Source: Rhodanobacter sp. Root480 (GTDB lineage: Bacteria > Pseudomonadota > Gammaproteobacteria > Xanthomonadales > Rhodanobacteraceae). From it: 64,000 bases of DNA. Where the stretch lies: NCBI RefSeq assembly GCF_001426645.1, contig NZ_LMEX01000004.1:62492-126491 (forward strand), written 5' to 3'. Below are positions 28,585 through 37,295 of the stretch, piece by piece. Below the pieces are notes generated by a model. The model was not told the origin of the DNA, did no database searches, and saw only the letters and a list, made by a program, of their open reading frames with translations. Position 1 is the first letter of the stretch, and every line of letters begins with the position of its first letter. Both the position numbers and the translations under genes were made by a program.

Positions 28585-30000
28585 ATGGCCGCAGTCAGCC
28601 CCAGCATTTGCAGCGTGAAACAGGCGCTGTCCGGCGCGATCGACGCGGGCAGCGCGGTCACCGTGCGCGGCTGGGTGCGTACGCGACGCGATTCCAAGGC
28701 CGGGCTGTCGTTCGTCAATGTCACCGACGGCTCCTGCTTCGACCCGATCCAGGCGGTGGTGCCGGCCACGCTGGGCAACTACGACAGCGAGATCAAGCAC
28801 CTCACCGCCGGCGCGGGCGTGATCGTCAGCGGCACGCTGGTGCCGTCGCAGGGCAAGGGGCAGAAGTTCGAGATCCAGGCCAGCGAAGTGATCGTCACCG
28901 GCCTGGTCGACGATCCGGAAACCTACCCGATCCAGCCCAAGCAGCACTCGATGGAGTTCCTGCGCGAGGTCGCCCACCTGCGTCCGCGCACCAACCTGTT
29001 CGGCGCGGTGACCCGGGTGCGCCACACGATGATGACGGCGATCCACCGCCATCTCACCGAACAGGGCTTCTTCTGGATCAATACGCCGATCATTACCACC
29101 TCGGATGCGGAAGGCGCCGGCGACATGTTCCGGTTGTCCACGCTGGATCTGGCCAATCTGCCGCGCACGCCGGACGGCAAGATCGATTTCCGCAAGGATT
29201 TCTTCGGCCGTGAGGCGTTCCTCACCGTGTCCGGCCAGCTCAACGTGGAGGCGTATTGCCTGGCGATGAGCAAGGTCTACACCTTCGGCCCCACCTTCCG
29301 CGCCGAAAACTCCAACACCCCGCGCCACTTGGCCGAGTTCTGGATGGTGGAGCCGGAAATCGCCTTTGCCGACCTCAACGCCGATGCCGATTGCGCCGAG
29401 GGTTTCCTGAAGGCGATCTTCAAGGCGGTGCTGGACGAGCGCGCCGACGACATGGCGTTCTTCGCCGAGCGCGTGTTGCCGGAGGCGATCAGCCGCATCG
29501 AGGCATTCATCGCCCAGCCGTTCGAGCGCATCGACTACACCGACGCCATTGCCATCCTGAAGAAATCCGGGCAGAAGTTCGAATACCCGGTGGAATGGGG
29601 CGTGGACCTGCAGACCGAGCACGAGCGCTACCTGGCCGAGAAACATATCGGCCGCCCCGTGGTCGTAATGAATTACCCCGAGGCGATCAAGGCGTTCTAC
29701 ATGCGCTTGAACGATGACGAGAAAACCGTGGCGGCGATGGACGTGCTGGCGCCGGGCATCGGCGAGATCATCGGCGGCGCCCAGCGCGAGGAGCGGCTGG
29801 ATTACCTCGACCGCCGCATGCAAAAGTTCAACCTCGATGCCACCACGTATGGCTGGTACCGCGACCTGCGCCGCTACGGCACCGTGCCGCATGCGGGCTT
29901 CGGCCTCGGCTTCGAACGCCTGCTGGTGTATGTGTGCGGCCTGGCCAACATCCGCGATGCCATCCCCTTCCCGCGTGCGGCGGGGCTGGCGGAATTCTGA
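28585..30000 (+). CDS. asnS: Asparaginyl-tRNA synthetase
   Basis: Class IIb aminoacyl-tRNA synthetase charging tRNA-Asn. An OB-fold anticodon domain ([26 protein letters not shown]) precedes the catalytic core with motif 2 [25 protein letters not shown] and motif 3 [27 protein letters not shown]. 471 residues. ATG 28585 has AGGAG nine bases upstream. Its stop is 13 bases before malM. Confidence 0.97.
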   Translation: MAAVSPSICSVKQALSGAIDAGSAVTVRGWVRTRRDSKAGLSFVNVTDGSCFDPIQAVVPATLGNYDSEIKHLTAGAGVIVSGTLVPSQGKGQKFEIQASEVIVTGLVDDPETYPIQPKQHSMEFLREVAHLRPRTNLFGAVTRVRHTMMTAIHRHLTEQGFFWINTPIITTSDAEGAGDMFRLSTLDLANLPRTPDGKIDFRKDFFGREAFLTVSGQLNVEAYCLAMSKVYTFGPTFRAENSNTPRHLAEFWMVEPEIAFADLNADADCAEGFLKAIFKAVLDERADDMAFFAERVLPEAISRIEAFIAQPFERIDYTDAIAILKKSGQKFEYPVEWGVDLQTEHERYLAEKHIGRPVVVMNYPEAIKAFYMRLNDDEKTVAAMDVLAPGIGEIIGGAQREERLDYLDRRMQKFNLDATTYGWYRDLRRYGTVPHAGFGLGFERLLVYVCGLANIRDAIPFPRAAGLAEF

Positions 30001-30013
30001 GTAACGACTGGCC

Positions 30014-30844
30014 ATGACCCATCGATTGCCCCTGCTGCTTGCCTTGTTCCTCGGCGTCCTGCTGGCCGGTTGCCACAGCGTGAAAACGCTGCTGCCGCCC
30101 AACCTCCGGCCGTCGACGGATACCGGCAACACCCGTGACGAAGCGATGCAACGCCTGCTGCAGGCGACCCCGTGCTGCAGCAGTTTTGCCGACTTTTCCT
30201 ACCAGCGCATGCTGCCGTGGCAGCCGCAGAAATTCACGCTGGGCAGCGGCGGCATGGTGGCCAACCTCAACGGCGCGCACAGTTATTTCCTGGCGTTCCG
30301 ACTGCCAGCGGACGCCAAGCTGCCGTACCGGGTAGCGCTTAAATCCGAATTGAACGGTCGCTGGCTGCACAGCAGCTATCTGTTTGCACCGACCATCGTG
30401 CTGCTGGATGGCGGCTTCCAGCCGATCCGCTCCAAGGACATCGACCTGTGCGAACACATGGGCTGGGGCGAGGAAACCACCGGCGCGTTTGGCAGCCTGG
30501 AAGTAGGCAGCGACAAGGCGCGCTACCTGCTGGTCTACAGCTCTGCCGCGCAGCAGTCCGGGCAGACCTACTGGGAACAATCACCCGCCGCCTTCAGCAC
30601 CAAGGCCACCTTGAACATGAACTCCGCCGGCAGCTTCAGCGTGCCGCACGGGCCGGACGGCACGCTGTGGGTCGGCATGATGAACACCACCTATGCCAAG
30701 GCCATAGACAACGCGATCTGCAAGAAGGCGCCCGAGGGCAACGGCGTGTTGAGCACCTTGCGCACCGCGTTGCCCACGCCATGGAGCCATGACGCTGGCG
30801 ACAGCAACCACGGTGACAATGGCGATCGGGCCCGCAGCCCGTGA
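30014..30844 (+). CDS. MalM-family lipoprotein
   Basis: Predicted periplasmic lipoprotein: MTHRLPLLLALFLGVLLAGC is a lipoprotein signal with the lipobox LLAGC. The body (CCSSFADFSYQRMLPW, FTLGSGGMVANLNGAHSYFLAFRLP, LFAPTIVLLDGGFQPIRS) matches the maltose-operon MalM family, whose members line the periplasm but have no clear enzymatic role. No maltose genes are nearby, so the name reflects family only. The stop TGA (30842-30844) overlaps the following GTG start. Confidence 0.82.
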   Translation: MTHRLPLLLALFLGVLLAGCHSVKTLLPPNLRPSTDTGNTRDEAMQRLLQATPCCSSFADFSYQRMLPWQPQKFTLGSGGMVANLNGAHSYFLAFRLPADAKLPYRVALKSELNGRWLHSSYLFAPTIVLLDGGFQPIRSKDIDLCEHMGWGEETTGAFGSLEVGSDKARYLLVYSSAAQQSGQTYWEQSPAAFSTKATLNMNSAGSFSVPHGPDGTLWVGMMNTTYAKAIDNAICKKAPEGNGVLSTLRTALPTPWSHDAGDSNHGDNGDRARSP

Positions 30845-31155
30845 TCGTCCTCTATCTCGGTTTGCTGCTCGCCGGCGTCGCGCTGTTCGTGCTCTCGTAC
30901 GCCGCCCATTTCCGGGTGGCTGCCTTGCTGCGCCAGCGCTACCCGCAGCAGTGGAAAATCATCGCCGAACCGGAAAACGGCAAGGCCGGCGCGATGCGCA
31001 CCTGGATGCGCATGCAATACGCGCTGCGCTCGCCCGCCCTGCCGGCGCTGGAAGACGCATCCATCAACCGCTGGCGCGCCATCTGGCGTTACAGCCCCTG
31101 GCTGGGCTGGTTGTGCTGGCTTGGCGCGCTGGCGATGCGTCTGTTGCTGCATTAA
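30841..31155 (+). CDS. Small two-helix membrane protein
   Basis: 104 residues with one N-terminal hydrophobic helix (VLYLGLLLAGVALFVLSYAA), a charged middle with QYPQQW-like and MRTWMRMQYALRS segments, and a C-terminal helix (GWLCWLGALAMRLLL). The size and layout recall UspB-type small stress proteins, but I cannot confirm homology. GTG 30841 overlaps the malM stop (GTGA). Its TAA stop falls in the TTAA that flanks the MITE-like element, so the native C-terminus could have been changed by the insertion. Confidence 0.6.
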   Translation: MIVLYLGLLLAGVALFVLSYAAHFRVAALLRQRYPQQWKIIAEPENGKAGAMRTWMRMQYALRSPALPALEDASINRWRAIWRYSPWLGWLCWLGALAMRLLLH

Positions 31156-31450
31156 GGCGACGCTGATTAAGTATCACCGCCGTCACCCACCCTCTCTGTT
31201 CGCAGACCACAGCACAGGACCGTCGGCGAAGGCAGACTGGCCGTCTGTCGAGGCGGCGGGCCGAAGGTGTGCGGACAGAGAGGATGGGCCTCAACCGGTT
31301 GAATTTGAAATGATGAGGTGATGACTGGAAGGCCCGCAGGCGATGCCGCGCGGCTTGGCAAGACGGCCAGTCTTGCCGGCGCCACGCAACACCACCTGCG
31401 GGCCTTCCAGTCATCATGACGGCGGCGATACTTAATCAGCGTCGCCTTAA
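31152..31450. mobile_element. MITE-like element with terminal inverted repeats and two internal hairpins
   Basis: The ends match as inverted repeats over about 33 bases with one mismatch (left TTAAGGCGACGCTGATTAAG..., right its complement), and both are flanked by TTAA, a possible 4-bp target duplication. Inside are two large hairpins: one between 31186-31207 and 31267-31288 (CCTCTCTGTTCGC type), and one with perfect 21-base arms at 31320-31340 and 31395-31415, enclosing a smaller GGCAAGAC/GTCTTGCC stem. There is no transposase. It behaves like a non-autonomous element about 0.3 kb long. Confidence 0.75.
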
Positions 31451-31485
31451 TCGACGGGCGTTCCGCGCCCCGAGGGAGAACGCCG

Positions 31486-32274
31486 ATGCAACTTGATCTG
31501 ACGGGACGCCACGCACTGGTTTGCGGCGCATCGCAAGGCATCGGCCGCGCCTGCGCCATCGAGCTGGCGCTGCTGGGCGCCGACGTGACGGTGTTGGCGC
31601 GGCGCGCCGATGTGCTGGCTGCGCTGGCGAACGAACTGCCGCGCAGCCACGCCGCGCAACGACACGGTTTCCTGGTCGCCGACGTGGCCGATACCGACAC
31701 GCTGCGCCGCCAGGCCGACGAGCTGGTGGCAGCGCATCCGGTGCACATCCTCATCAACAACAGCGGTGGTCCACCGCCGGGTGACATCGCCACCGCCGAA
31801 CCGGCCGCCTTTCTCGATGCCTACCGCCGGCACCTGCTGGCCAACCACACGCTGGCGCAGGCCGTGTTGCCCGGCATGCGTGCGGCAGGCTGGGGCCGCA
31901 TCGTCAACATCATCTCCACCTCGGTGAAGGAGCCGATCGCGGGCATCGGCGTATCGAACGCCACGCGTGGCGCGGTGGCGAACTGGGCCAAGACGCTGGC
32001 GGGCGAAGTGGCCGCCGACGGCATCACCGTCAACAACGTGTTGCCCGGCTCCACCGATACGCCGCGCATTGCGCAGATCGTGGCGGCAAAAGCGCAGGCC
32101 AGCGGCCGCAGCACGCGCGACGTGCAGCAGGCGATGGCGGCGGCGATCCCGATGGGCCGCTTCGCCGACCCCGCCGAAACCGCCGCGGCGGTGGCCTTTC
32201 TGGCCTCGCCCGCCGCCAGCTACATCACCGGTATCAACCTGCCGGTGGACGGTGGTCGCACCCGCTCGCTGTAG
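31486..32274 (+). CDS. SDR-family oxidoreductase with atypical catalytic motif
   Basis: Short-chain dehydrogenase fold of 262 residues: VCGASQGIGRACAIELA (TGxxxGxG-like NAD(P) loop), LINNSGGPPPG (NNAG-like), IVNIISTS (catalytic Ser). The usual YxxxK is replaced by SNATR, with Ser for Tyr and Arg for Lys, so a classical proton relay is missing. The end SYITGINLPVDGGRT is normal for SDRs. It precedes the aldehyde dehydrogenase by 90 bases, and similar SDRs accompany 2-aminomuconate pathway genes; its step is not known. Confidence 0.8.
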   Translation: MQLDLTGRHALVCGASQGIGRACAIELALLGADVTVLARRADVLAALANELPRSHAAQRHGFLVADVADTDTLRRQADELVAAHPVHILINNSGGPPPGDIATAEPAAFLDAYRRHLLANHTLAQAVLPGMRAAGWGRIVNIISTSVKEPIAGIGVSNATRGAVANWAKTLAGEVAADGITVNNVLPGSTDTPRIAQIVAAKAQASGRSTRDVQQAMAAAIPMGRFADPAETAAAVAFLASPAASYITGINLPVDGGRTRSL

Positions 32275-32363
32275 CGGAAAAATGCCCTGATGCCGCGGCT
32301 TCACGGCCGTTGCATACGCCCGCGTTCGGTGCAATTGCGGGCCGCTGGACGTAAGCTTGGCGG

Positions 32364-33830
32364 ATGCCATCGCTGCAATTAGCCAATCTGATCGACGGTC
32401 GCCTGCAGGCACCGCTCATCGATCGATGGCTGGATGTGCACGAGCCGGCCACCGGCCAGGTGTTCGCCCGATGCCCCGATTCCGATGCGCGTGACGTCGA
32501 CGCCGCCGTGGCGGCGGCCGGCGCGGCTGCGCCGGCATGGGCCGCCACCCCGATCGAGCAGCGCGCCGCCCTGCTGTTGCGACTGGCCGCATTGATCGAG
32601 GCACGGCTGGAGGAATTCGCCGTGCTGGAATCGCGCGACAGCGGCAAGCCCGTGGCGCTGGCCCGTCGCCTGGACATCCCCCGCGCGGTCAGCAACCTGC
32701 GCCACTTCGCCGCCGCCATCACGGCGTGGGGCAGCGAATCGCACGCCATGGAAAGCGGCGTGCCGGGCAGCGGCGCCATCAACTACACCTTGCGCCAGCC
32801 ACTGGGCGTGGTCGCCTGCATCAGCCCGTGGAACCTGCCGCTGTACCTGTTCAGCTGGAAGATCGCGCCCGCGCTGGCGGCCGGCAATACGGTGGTGGCC
32901 AAACCCTCGGAAATCACGCCCTGCACCGCCGCGCTTCTGGGCGAGCTGAGCATCGAGGCGGGCTTTCCTGCCGGCGTGCTGAACATCGTGCACGGTCGCG
33001 GCCCCACCGTGGGCCAGGCGCTGGTCGAACATCCGCAGGTCCGCGCGATCTCCTTCACCGGCAGCACCGCCACCGGCGCGGCGATCGCTGCCGCCGCGGC
33101 GCCGCAGTTCAAGAAGGTGTCGCTGGAGATGGGCGGCAAGAATCCGGCCATCGTGTTCGCGGACGCCGATCTGTCGGACGCCAACATGGACACCATCGTG
33201 CGCTCGGGCTTCGCCAACCAGGGCGAAATCTGCCTGTGCGGCTCGCGCTTGCTGGTGCAGCGATCGATCTACGACGGGTTCCGCAGCCGCTATCTGGCGC
33301 GCGTCCAGGCGCTGCGCGTGGGCGACCCGGATGACGCGGACAGCGACCTGGGCGCGATGGTCTCGAAGGCCCACCACGACAAGGTGCTGGGCTGCATCGC
33401 GCAGGCCCGCGCAGAAGGCGGCCGCGTGCTCTGCGGCGGTGATGCTGTGCGGCTGCCCGGCCGCTGCGCCGAAGGCTGGTTCATCGCGCCCACGGTGATC
33501 GAAGGGCTGGGAAACGCTACGGCGACGAACCAGCAGGAAATCTTCGGCCCGGTGGTGAGTCTGATCCCGTTCGAGGATGAAGCCGAGGCGCTGGCGATCG
33601 CCAACGACAGCCACTACGGCCTGGCGGCCTCGCTGTGGACGCAGGATTTGTCGCGCGCACATCGGCTGGCCGGCGCGCTGGCCTTCGGCATCGTCTGGAT
33701 CAATTGCTGGCTGTTGCGCGACCTGCGTACGCCGTTCGGCGGCATGGGCCAATCGGGCCTGGGCCGCGAAGGCGGCAACGACGCGCTGCACTTCTTCACC
33801 GAGCCCAAAAACATCTGCATACACTTTTGA
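32364..33830 (+). CDS. Aldehyde dehydrogenase, 2-aminomuconate 6-semialdehyde dehydrogenase-like
   Basis: NAD-dependent ALDH of 488 residues. Catalytic features: LEMGGKNPAIVF (Glu) and NQGEICLCGSRLLVQ (nucleophile Cys), with RAVSNLRHFA and CISPWNLPLYLF. The CLCGSR context is typical of the ALDH8/hydroxymuconic-semialdehyde group, which includes AMSDH of the kynurenine (tryptophan and 3-hydroxyanthranilate) pathway. The RidA-type gene two loci downstream fits the next step, deamination of 2-aminomuconate. Upper-pathway genes are not in the window, so the assignment is inferred. Confidence 0.82.
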   Translation: MPSLQLANLIDGRLQAPLIDRWLDVHEPATGQVFARCPDSDARDVDAAVAAAGAAAPAWAATPIEQRAALLLRLAALIEARLEEFAVLESRDSGKPVALARRLDIPRAVSNLRHFAAAITAWGSESHAMESGVPGSGAINYTLRQPLGVVACISPWNLPLYLFSWKIAPALAAGNTVVAKPSEITPCTAALLGELSIEAGFPAGVLNIVHGRGPTVGQALVEHPQVRAISFTGSTATGAAIAAAAAPQFKKVSLEMGGKNPAIVFADADLSDANMDTIVRSGFANQGEICLCGSRLLVQRSIYDGFRSRYLARVQALRVGDPDDADSDLGAMVSKAHHDKVLGCIAQARAEGGRVLCGGDAVRLPGRCAEGWFIAPTVIEGLGNATATNQQEIFGPVVSLIPFEDEAEALAIANDSHYGLAASLWTQDLSRAHRLAGALAFGIVWINCWLLRDLRTPFGGMGQSGLGREGGNDALHFFTEPKNICIHF

Positions 33831-33849
33831 ACACTGCACAGGACCATCG

Positions 33850-34515
33850 ATGAACTCACTGAAAGATCTGCTCGCCAGCAACCGGCGCTGGGCCGCGAAC
33901 GTCACCGCCCAGGAACCGGACTTCTTCGAGAAGCTGGCGCAACAGCAGGCACCGAAATACCTGTGGATCGGCTGCTCCGACTCGCGCGTGCCGGCCACCC
34001 AGATCGTGGACCTGCCACCGGGCGAGATCTTTGTCCACCGCAACGTGGCCAACGTGGTGGTGCACACCGACCTCAACGCACTGAGCACCATCCAGTTCGC
34101 GGTGGACGTGCTCAAGGTCAAGCACATCCTGGTGGTGGGCCATTACGGCTGCGGTGGCGTGGGTGCGGTGCTCAAGCAGTCGCACCTGGGCCTGATCGAC
34201 AACTGGCTGCGACACATCGACGACATCGCGATGAAGCACACCGACAAGCTCGACTCCGCCGAGGCCTTCGCGATACGCCATGCGCGCCTGTGCGAACTGA
34301 ACGCGATCGAGCAAGCGCTCAACGTGTGCCGCACCACGGTGGTACGCGAGGCCTGGGATCGCGGCCAGGAACTGGCGGTGCACGCCTGGATCTACGGCCT
34401 GGACGACGGCTGCATCCAGGACCTGGGCCTCGATGTGCGCGGGCACGAGCAATCGCGCGAGTCCTACGAGCGCTCGCTGGTGAACCTGGCCGAGCGCTGG
34501 AAAGCCCCCGCGTGA
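33850..34515 (+). CDS. can: Beta-class carbonic anhydrase
   Basis: Zinc enzyme interconverting CO2 and bicarbonate in the cytoplasm. The ligands are C42 and D44 (IGCSDSR), H98 and C101 (GHYGCGGV), the same numbering as E. coli Can. 221 residues with SLKDLLASNRRWAANV at the start. ATG 33850 lies 19 bases after the ALDH stop. Its stop overlaps the downstream RidA start (GTGA), so it is embedded in the putative aminomuconate operon. Confidence 0.95.
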   Translation: MNSLKDLLASNRRWAANVTAQEPDFFEKLAQQQAPKYLWIGCSDSRVPATQIVDLPPGEIFVHRNVANVVVHTDLNALSTIQFAVDVLKVKHILVVGHYGCGGVGAVLKQSHLGLIDNWLRHIDDIAMKHTDKLDSAEAFAIRHARLCELNAIEQALNVCRTTVVREAWDRGQELAVHAWIYGLDDGCIQDLGLDVRGHEQSRESYERSLVNLAERWKAPA

Positions 34516-34940
34516 GCGGCATCGTACGCACCGACACCGCACCCGCGCCCGTCGGTGCGTACCCGCACGCGCGACGTGTCGGCAACCTGCTGTTCCTGTC
34601 CGGCGTGGGGCCACGCCAGCCGGGCGACAATGTCATACCGGGCAACGTCCACGATGCGGCCGGGCAGCTGACCGGCTACGACTTCGAAGCGCAGTGCCAC
34701 CAGGTGTTCGCCAACGTGCGCGCCGTACTGGAAGCTAGTGGCGCAGCCTGGACCGACCTGGTCGACGTCACCGTGTTCCTCACCGACATGGAACGTGACT
34801 TCGCCGCGTACAACCGCCTCTACGCGGAATACTTCGCCGGCGTGGACGCCTGCCGCACCACGCTGGGCGTCACCTCCCTGCCCACGCCCATCGCCATCGA
34901 ACTGAAGTGCGTGGCCGCGATCGGCGCATCCGCGCCCTGA
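34512..34940 (+). CDS. RidA-family deaminase, candidate 2-aminomuconate deaminase
   Basis: 142-residue RidA/YjgF-fold protein. Conserved pieces are PVGAYPHARRVGNLLFLSGVG, FANVRAVLEASGAAWTDLVDVTVFLTDM, the YAEYF segment and LPTPIAIELKCVA. GTG 34512 overlaps the can stop and gives 142 residues, the size I recall for NbaF-type 2-aminomuconate deaminases. Generic RidA proteins clear reactive enamines; the coupling to the ALDH favours the pathway enzyme. Not proven by sequence alone. Confidence 0.82.
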   Translation: MSGIVRTDTAPAPVGAYPHARRVGNLLFLSGVGPRQPGDNVIPGNVHDAAGQLTGYDFEAQCHQVFANVRAVLEASGAAWTDLVDVTVFLTDMERDFAAYNRLYAEYFAGVDACRTTLGVTSLPTPIAIELKCVAAIGASAP

Positions 34941-34959
34941 ACCATCCGTCGCTGACGAC

Positions 34960-35748
34960 TTACGCCAGGCAGATCCGCAGCAGTTTCTCGATCAGCTGCT
35001 GCACCGCCGGCGCCTTCGCCTCGTCGTAGGCGAACGTCTGCTCGTCCATGTAGTGACGCTGCGCCAGCTCCAGTTGCACCGCCTGCACGCCGCTTGCCGG
35101 GGCACCGTAATGGCGGGTGATGTAGCCACCCTTGAAGCGCCCATTGACCGCCACGCTGAAGCACGTTTGTGCGGCCAGGCATGCTTCCAGCGACGCCTGC
35201 AACGCGGCATCGCAACTGGCGCCGGCGGCCGTGCCGAGGTTGAAATCCGGCAAGCGGCCTTCGAACAGCATCGGCACCTCGCTGCGGATCGAGTGGCCTT
35301 CCCACAGCACCACGCGGCCGTGCGCCGCGTGCAACCGCGCCAGCTCGTCGGCCAGCGCCTGGTGATAGGGGCGCCAGTAGTCATCGATGCGTTGTTGCAC
35401 TTCCGCCGCATCGACCGGCTCGGCCACGGTGTACAGCGGTTCGCCATCGAAGCCGATCAACGGCACCAAGCCGGTTTCGCGCTGACCCGGGTACAGCGCA
35501 TGGCCATCGGCGGGGCGATTGAGGTCGACCACGTAACGCGACGCCAGCGGGCGCAACACGCTGGCGTCCAGCACCTGCGCCAGCGGTTCGTACAACCGCC
35601 CCACGTGCCAGTCGGTATCCGGCGAACGGTGCGCCGATGGCCGCATGCGCGCGGTGATGGCGGGGGGAATGAAACTGCTGTCGTGCGGCAGGCTGATCAG
35701 CAGCGGCACGCGGCCGCGACGCAAGGTAAAAGTGTCCATGGCCGCCAT
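34960..35748 (-). CDS. N-formylglutamate deformylase family protein
   Basis: Zinc amidohydrolase of about 262 residues resembling HutG (N-formylglutamate to glutamate and formate, histidine breakdown). Visible signatures are PLLISLPHDSSFIP, DTDWHVGRLYEPL, DLNRPADGHALYPGQR, WEGHSIRSEVPMLFEGRLPDFNLGT and the late GRFKGGYITRHYG. No other hut genes are present, so the substrate may differ. ATG 35748 (MAAMDTF) lies five bases after the gor stop; ATG 35739 is nearly as good. Convergent with the RidA gene. Confidence 0.85.
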   Translation of the reverse strand: MAAMDTFTLRRGRVPLLISLPHDSSFIPPAITARMRPSAHRSPDTDWHVGRLYEPLAQVLDASVLRPLASRYVVDLNRPADGHALYPGQRETGLVPLIGFDGEPLYTVAEPVDAAEVQQRIDDYWRPYHQALADELARLHAAHGRVVLWEGHSIRSEVPMLFEGRLPDFNLGTAAGASCDAALQASLEACLAAQTCFSVAVNGRFKGGYITRHYGAPASGVQAVQLELAQRHYMDEQTFAYDEAKAPAVQQLIEKLLRICLA

Positions 35749-35753
35749 GGTAC

Positions 35754-37100
35754 TCAACGCATCAACACCAGTTCTTCCGCCGAAGTGGGATGGATCGCCA
35801 GCGTGGCGTCCAGGTCGCGCTTGCGCAAACCCGCCTTCAACGCCACGGCAAACCCCTGCAGCATCTCGTCCGCGCCGGGGCCCAACGCGTGGATGCCGAC
35901 CACACGCTCCTCGGCACCCACGCAGACCAGCTTCATCAGGCTCTGCCCCTGCTCGCCGGCCAGTGCCCATTGCATCGGCGTGAAGCGGCTGCGATAGACC
36001 ACCACCTGATCGCCGTGATGCCGGCGCGCCTGCGCCTCGGTCATGCCCACCGTGCCCAGCGGCGGCTTGCTGAACAGCACGCTGGGAATGTTCCCGCCAT
36101 CGAACTGCGCATCGGGCTGGCCACCGAACAGGCGATCCGCGAGATGGCGGCCCGCCGCCACGGCGACCGGCGTCAGCGCCCTGTCGGTGCTGGCGTCGCC
36201 GATCGCCAGGATGCCCTCCACGCTGGTTTTCTGCCGCGCGTCGACCCGCACGCGACCCCGCTCGTCGGTATCGACACCCACGGCCGCCAGGCCCAGGTCG
36301 TCGGTATTGGGCACGCGGCCCACCGCCCACAACAGCGCGTCAAAGGGGCCGAGCACGCCGGCCGGTGCGTCGTCCAGCAGGATGCCGGCGTCCGTGCGGC
36401 GAGCCGCCGTCACGTCGGTGTTGTAGTGCACGTCAATGCCCTGCGCGTGCATGTGCACCGCCAGCGCCTGCACCAGTTCGTCGTCGAAACCCTGCAGCAG
36501 TCGTTCGCGCGCCAGCACCGTCACTTCGCTGCCCAGTGCCTGCAGCAGGCCGGCAAACTCCACCGCGATGTAGCCGCCGCCCACGATCGCGACGCGGCGC
36601 GGGCAGGTCGACAGCGCAAAGACATCGTCCGACACCATGCCCAGATCGAAACCCGGCAACGACAACGTGCGTGGCCGGCCGCCGGTGGCAATCACGATGT
36701 GCGGCGCCTGCAGGCGGGTGCCGTCGGCGAGTTCGACCACGTCCGGCCCGGCAAACCGCGCCCGCTGGCGGAACCGCTGCACGTTCGCCCGCTGCAGCCG
36801 CTCGCCGTAGCGCTGCTCGATCCCGTCGATGTAGCGCGCCCGCACTGCGCGAAAACGCGCCCAGTCCAGCGGCCCGGGTTGGGTCGCAAAACCCACCGCG
36901 GCGGCGAGCCGCTGCGCCTGCTCCCATTGCGCCGCGAACCACAGCGCCTTCTTCGGCACGCAACCACGATGCACGCAGGTGCCGCCGAGCTCGGCCGGAT
37001 CGACCAGCGCCACGCGCGCGCCATGCTCCGCGGCGCGAAATGATGTTGCCAGCCCGCCGGAGCCGGCGCCGAACACGATCAAGTCAGGATGGGACGCCAT
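35754..37100 (-). CDS. gor: Glutathione-disulfide reductase
   Basis: FAD/NADPH oxidoreductase that keeps glutathione reduced. FAD motif VFGAGSGGLATSFRAAEHGA, redox pair C42-C47 in GGTCVHRGCVPKK, NADPH motif VAIVGGGYIAVEFAG, FAD motif ILAIGDAS and the C-terminal HPTSAEELV with the active-site His-Glu pair. GR normally has VNVGC; here it is VHRGC. 448 residues from ATG 37100. Downstream the HutG-like gene follows within five bases. Confidence 0.9.
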   Translation of the reverse strand: MASHPDLIVFGAGSGGLATSFRAAEHGARVALVDPAELGGTCVHRGCVPKKALWFAAQWEQAQRLAAAVGFATQPGPLDWARFRAVRARYIDGIEQRYGERLQRANVQRFRQRARFAGPDVVELADGTRLQAPHIVIATGGRPRTLSLPGFDLGMVSDDVFALSTCPRRVAIVGGGYIAVEFAGLLQALGSEVTVLARERLLQGFDDELVQALAVHMHAQGIDVHYNTDVTAARRTDAGILLDDAPAGVLGPFDALLWAVGRVPNTDDLGLAAVGVDTDERGRVRVDARQKTSVEGILAIGDASTDRALTPVAVAAGRHLADRLFGGQPDAQFDGGNIPSVLFSKPPLGTVGMTEAQARRHHGDQVVVYRSRFTPMQWALAGEQGQSLMKLVCVGAEERVVGIHALGPGADEMLQGFAVALKAGLRKRDLDATLAIHPTSAEELVLMR

Positions 37101-37295
37101 GATGTTTTTCCTGGAAAGATGCAGGAAGTGTCGCCTGCCGGCCGGGATCGTGGCGTCAACGCGATCTCCACGGTAAAAATCCCCCTGGCACCTACGGGGC
37201 ATCCCGGCCGCACGGAACGACGCGCAATGCTGGCGCGCAGCTTGCCCAACGGGCGTGCCGCGTGCAGGCTCTCGAAAAAGTCCGGAGGCTTGCGC

